DNA of 13,553 nucleotides from Verrucomicrobiota bacterium (lineage in GTDB: Bacteria; Verrucomicrobiota; Kiritimatiellia; Kiritimatiellales; Tichowtungiaceae), in NCBI GenBank assembly GCA_020853375.1, contig JADYZA010000192.1, positions 1-13,553 on the forward strand. The letters run 5' to 3'. How positions within the stretch are numbered: the first letter of the stretch is position 1; every line of letters begins with the position of its first letter. Under the pieces are notes generated by a model. The model ran no database searches. It was not told the origin of the DNA and saw nothing but the letters and a program-made list of their open reading frames with translations. Below are positions 11,156 through 13,553 of this stretch, piece by piece. The translations under genes and the position numbers were made by a program.

Positions 11156-12160
11156 TTAGACAATGCGTGTTCCCAGCGGGTCGCCGCGAACCGGCGAAAC
11201 CTTGTAGCCATATTTGGCGGCCAGCGCCGTCGGCATGAAATCGGCCAGCACCAGCACGACACCGCCGTTTTGTCCACGGACCGCGCCCGCGCCGCAGATT
11301 TTTGCCGCGCCGCCCGCCGCTTCGACATCGCCGACGAACTGCTGAACTTTTTGCGGCACGACACCGATCCGGCAAAGTAAGCGGTGATTTTCACGCATCA
11401 GTGATCGCATAACCGATTCGTTGTTTTCACGCACGGCTTTTTCGACTTCGCTGGTGACCGCTTCGAAATCATTCCAGATCATGTCGTTCTGAAACTGCTC
11501 TTTCACCTGCACCACGCATTCGCCGGTGGTCGCTTCCGGTGTGCCGGTTTCAATGAGATACATTTTCATGCGCGGCAGTGGCACCGATCGCGCCGCGCCG
11601 TTCTGGAAAGCGGCGCAACCGCCATAAAGCGAAATGTAGGAATCCACGCCGCTGGGATGGCCGTGCTGGAGTCTTTCGGCTTCCAGACTGAATTCGTAAT
11701 ACCACTCCGGTTTAAAATCGACGCGCAGATAGTGGCCGAGGGCGCGCAGTTCGCTCAGCACGGCCGCAGCGGACGATCCCATTCCGCTGCCGATCGGAAT
11801 ACTTGATTTGAGTTTAATCACAATGCCGCTGTCGAGTGAGCGGTGCAGTCCGTCGAGCACGTTGATGAAACCGAACTTGAACAGGTCGACCGGCTTATGG
11901 AGCACATCGCGAATCCCCATTCTGCCTTCAAGAAAAAGATGGTAGTTATGGAGCGCCCGCCGTTTGAAATCCTGCAACGCCAGTATGGTGAACGATTCGC
12001 GCTCGCTAATATCCTGCATCTCGAAAGCAATCTGGTCGTCCGGCGAATCCTCAATCGTGGCGGTTACGCTGCGATCAATCGCCATCGCGACAGCAGGTTT
12101 CCCGTACACCACGGAATGTTCGCCGCTCAAAATCAGTTTACCTGGAGCAATTGCTTTCAT
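11156..12160 (-). CDS. mvk: Mevalonate kinase
   Basis: 334 residues, GHMP superfamily, phosphorylating mevalonate at the 5-hydroxyl with ATP in the cytoplasm. Motif 1 is APGKLILSGEHSVVYGKPA (5-23); the ATP loop is PIGSGMGSSAA (122-132); LQHGHPSGVDSYISLYGG (164-181) carries the catalytic Asp173 with the H-G-x-P-S-G-x-D signature of mevalonate kinases; motif 3 is CGAGAVRGQNGG (289-300), an unusual variant with V-R where most have G-G. An insertion rich in aromatic residues (HNYHLFLEGRMGIRDVLHK, about 71-89) sits between motifs 1 and 2. The ATG at 12160 lies 14 nt after the mvaS stop, with GGTGAG directly in front. The next gene is a second GHMP kinase 29 nt downstream. The specific substrate is inferred from motif and operon. 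Confidence 0.88.
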   Translation of the reverse strand: MKAIAPGKLILSGEHSVVYGKPAVAMAIDRSVTATIEDSPDDQIAFEMQDISERESFTILALQDFKRRALHNYHLFLEGRMGIRDVLHKPVDLFKFGFINVLDGLHRSLDSGIVIKLKSSIPIGSGMGSSAAAVLSELRALGHYLRVDFKPEWYYEFSLEAERLQHGHPSGVDSYISLYGGCAAFQNGAARSVPLPRMKMYLIETGTPEATTGECVVQVKEQFQNDMIWNDFEAVTSEVEKAVRENNESVMRSLMRENHRLLCRIGVVPQKVQQFVGDVEAAGGAAKICGAGAVRGQNGGVVLVLADFMPTALAAKYGYKVSPVRGDPLGTRIV

Positions 12161-12174
12161 CTCACCGCATTAAA

Positions 12175-13335
12175 TCAAATCCGCGCCTTGGCGTAAATGC
12201 GCTTATGGCTCCGCATTCCGGCAAAGCGGAACGGCCCGGTGCGATACTGCGCGAATGTGTGTTCGCCGCCGTCGGTCGGAATGCCGTAATTGTAAATATC
12301 CTCATACTGTTGGAACGTCAGTTCCGTGCGCCCGGCAAGTTGCGCCTGATGCTGTTCAGCAAACAGCGCGTCACGATACCCTTTCTGCACGACGCCGCTA
12401 AAAAACTCGCCGACACAGCCGGAACCGTAGCTGTAGAGCCCGATTCGCTTGCCGCTCAAATCCTCCGCCGCATTGTCGAGCAACGAGGCCAGCCCGACAT
12501 ACAACGAGGCGGCATAGCAGTTACCGGCGCTCCGGCTGTAGATAAGAGACTCGCCGACAATTCGCTTCAACTCTTCGTCCGAAGTTCCTTTTGCCAGCTT
12601 CTGGTGCGCTTTCTCCGCCATGCGGGTGAACGGAATGTGGTAACAGAAGCGGGCGAAGTCATCGAGAGAACGTCCGCTTTCGGCGGCGTACTGCTTCCAC
12701 GACTCCAACAGCGCCTTAATGTAAACCAGCGTCGAATACTTGCCGTCTACCAGCGCTTCGGAAAGATAGTTGGGCCGCCAGAAATCCATTACATCGTCGG
12801 CATAGAATCCGGATTCGGGATCAACGGCCAGCAAACGCGGATCGGCGGAAACCGTGAAAGCGACCGCGCCGCAACCTTGCGTTGATTCGCCGGGACTGCC
12901 GAGCTCGTAACGGGCGACATCGGAAGCAATCACCAGCACTTTGCTCTTCGGCTTCAGTGCGATCAGCCCCATCGCCATGCGCAGCGCGGCGGTCGCGCTG
13001 TAGCAAGCCTGCTTAATCTCGGCCACACGACAGCGCTCCGGCAAACCGAGCAGTCCGTGGACAAACATTCCGGCGGCCTTCGACTGGTCTATTCCGCTTT
13101 CGGTCGCAAAAAGAAGCGCTTCGACGCCTTCCAGCGCGCCCTGCTCTTTTAGCCGGAACGCCGCGCTGGCGGCCATGGTAACGACATCCTCATCCGGCGG
13201 AGGAATTCCCATCTTCTCCTGACCAATGCCGGTATAAAATTTTTCCGGATCGGCGCCGCGCGCCGCCGCCAGCGTTTTCAGATCGAGAAAATACTGCGAC
13301 GTATAAAACGAAATCTGGTCGATGCCGATTTTCAT
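12175..13335 (-). CDS. mvaS: Hydroxymethylglutaryl-CoA synthase, bacterial type
   Basis: 386 residues, the normal length of bacterial HMG-CoA synthases. It joins acetyl-CoA and acetoacetyl-CoA to HMG-CoA, the first committed step of the mevalonate pathway. The catalytic triad falls at the same numbering as in the Staphylococcus enzyme: Glu79 (ATES), Cys111 (EIKQACYSATAAL) and His233 (CYHIPFTRMAEKA). GIGQEKMGIPPPDEDVVTMA near 36-55 and SYGSGCVGEFFSG near the C-terminus are also family hallmarks. Its ATG overlaps the stop of the upstream isomerase gene by ATGA (13335-13332), so the two are coupled. Mevalonate kinase follows 14 nt downstream. The pathway is scattered in bacteria, so the operon may have been acquired by transfer. 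Very sure. Confidence 0.96.
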   Translation of the reverse strand: MKIGIDQISFYTSQYFLDLKTLAAARGADPEKFYTGIGQEKMGIPPPDEDVVTMAASAAFRLKEQGALEGVEALLFATESGIDQSKAAGMFVHGLLGLPERCRVAEIKQACYSATAALRMAMGLIALKPKSKVLVIASDVARYELGSPGESTQGCGAVAFTVSADPRLLAVDPESGFYADDVMDFWRPNYLSEALVDGKYSTLVYIKALLESWKQYAAESGRSLDDFARFCYHIPFTRMAEKAHQKLAKGTSDEELKRIVGESLIYSRSAGNCYAASLYVGLASLLDNAAEDLSGKRIGLYSYGSGCVGEFFSGVVQKGYRDALFAEQHQAQLAGRTELTFQQYEDIYNYGIPTDGGEHTFAQYRTGPFRFAGMRSHKRIYAKARI

Positions 13336-13553
13336 TTAAGGATCAACTCTTCGCGGCTTTTGATTTTTTCGACGCGATCCGCGCCCAGCAGAAACATCGC
13401 GGTGACAAACTCTCGCTTCATCCGCTGAATCACTTTACGCACGGCTTCCGCCGATTCCATCGCCGGATTCAAAAACGGACGAGCCACGCCGCAAAGCGAC
13501 GCGCCGAGAATGACCGCCTTTGCCATATCCACGCCGGAGCGAATGCCGCCGGA
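13332..13553 (-). CDS. fni: Type 2 isopentenyl-diphosphate isomerase, C-terminal part (cut by window edge)
   Basis: Only the last 73 or so codons are inside the window. They begin SGGIRSGVDMAKAVILGAS and continue LCGVARPFLNPAM, the FMN-phosphate-binding end of the barrel in type 2 IDI (Fni/Idi-2), an FMN- and NADPH-dependent enzyme that interconverts IPP and DMAPP. The tail ends MFLLGADRVEKIKSREELILK. The reading frame is open to the right edge, so an ATG at 13532 is internal, not a start. The stop overlaps the mvaS start. Most of the enzyme, and any further mevalonate genes such as those for HMG-CoA reductase and the decarboxylase, would lie beyond the right edge. Confidence 0.9.
   Translation of the reverse strand, partial: SGGIRSGVDMAKAVILGASLCGVARPFLNPAMESAEAVRKVIQRMKREFVTAMFLLGADRVEKIKSREELILK

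Noticed and set aside
12311..12325. GGAAC-GTCA-GTTCC inverted repeat in mvaS, as another dyad copy
   Set aside because: The arms are in the opposite order (GGAA before TTCC) and the spacing differs, so it is not the same motif.

Overview
The window reads as bacterial chromosome of roughly 50-60% GC, densely packed with genes on both strands. The best guess at a lineage is the PVC superphylum (Planctomycetes-Verrucomicrobia-Chlamydiae), perhaps near Kiritimatiellota or Verrucomicrobiota. The main clue is a 707-residue protein ending in a GreA domain, a long form known from Chlamydiae. The placement is inference; no rRNA or marker tree is available here. No rRNA, tRNA, CRISPR array or insertion sequence was seen.

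Layout, left to right. (1) 1-1852, minus strand: the N-terminal part of a B12-binding-type radical SAM protein, a DapA/KDG-aldolase family lyase, and a small AT-rich hypothetical gene. A long inverted repeat sits over the 3' end of the lyase gene. (2) 1986-2678, plus strand: a SAM methyltransferase with a Zn-ribbon-like N-terminus, converging on infC with an intrinsic terminator between them. (3) 2728-5024, minus strand: thrS-infC. infC almost certainly starts at a rare ATC codon behind a strong Shine-Dalgarno; ThrRS lacks the N-terminal TGS domain. (4) 5025-5203: a divergent control region with two good promoters. (5) 5204-8598, plus strand: the long GreA-type gene and a membrane GT2 glycosyltransferase, 2 nt apart. 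(6) 8595-8785: remnants of the 3' ends of two genes that exist intact elsewhere in the window. (7) 8942-10230, plus strand: a PadR repressor overlapping a HAAS-like/transmembrane/TPR-like gene. (8) 10227-13553, minus strand: a mevalonate-pathway operon, fni (partial)-mvaS-mvk-second GHMP kinase.

Two signals go beyond ordinary annotation. First, a dyad TTCC-N7-GGAA (best form TTTCC-RR-NNN-YY-GGAAA) occurs ten times exactly and at least five times with one mismatch, against about 0.2 expected by chance. It is found between genes and inside coding sequence, often in close pairs, and six copies are read in the same codon phase as F-x-x-L-E. Second, the gap between the glycosyltransferase and padR holds the last codons of a GHMP kinase gene (minus strand) abutting the last codons of a GreA-type gene (plus strand). 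This is the junction expected from tandem duplication or recombination of a GreA-to-GHMP segment. The differences from the intact genes are largely synonymous, so the lost copies diverged while still functional.

How the genes work together: thrS and infC serve translation; the GreA-type protein serves transcription elongation; fni, mvaS and the two kinases belong to isoprenoid synthesis, with HMG-CoA reductase and diphosphomevalonate decarboxylase not in view; PadR and the HAAS-like gene look like a self-contained regulatory pair.
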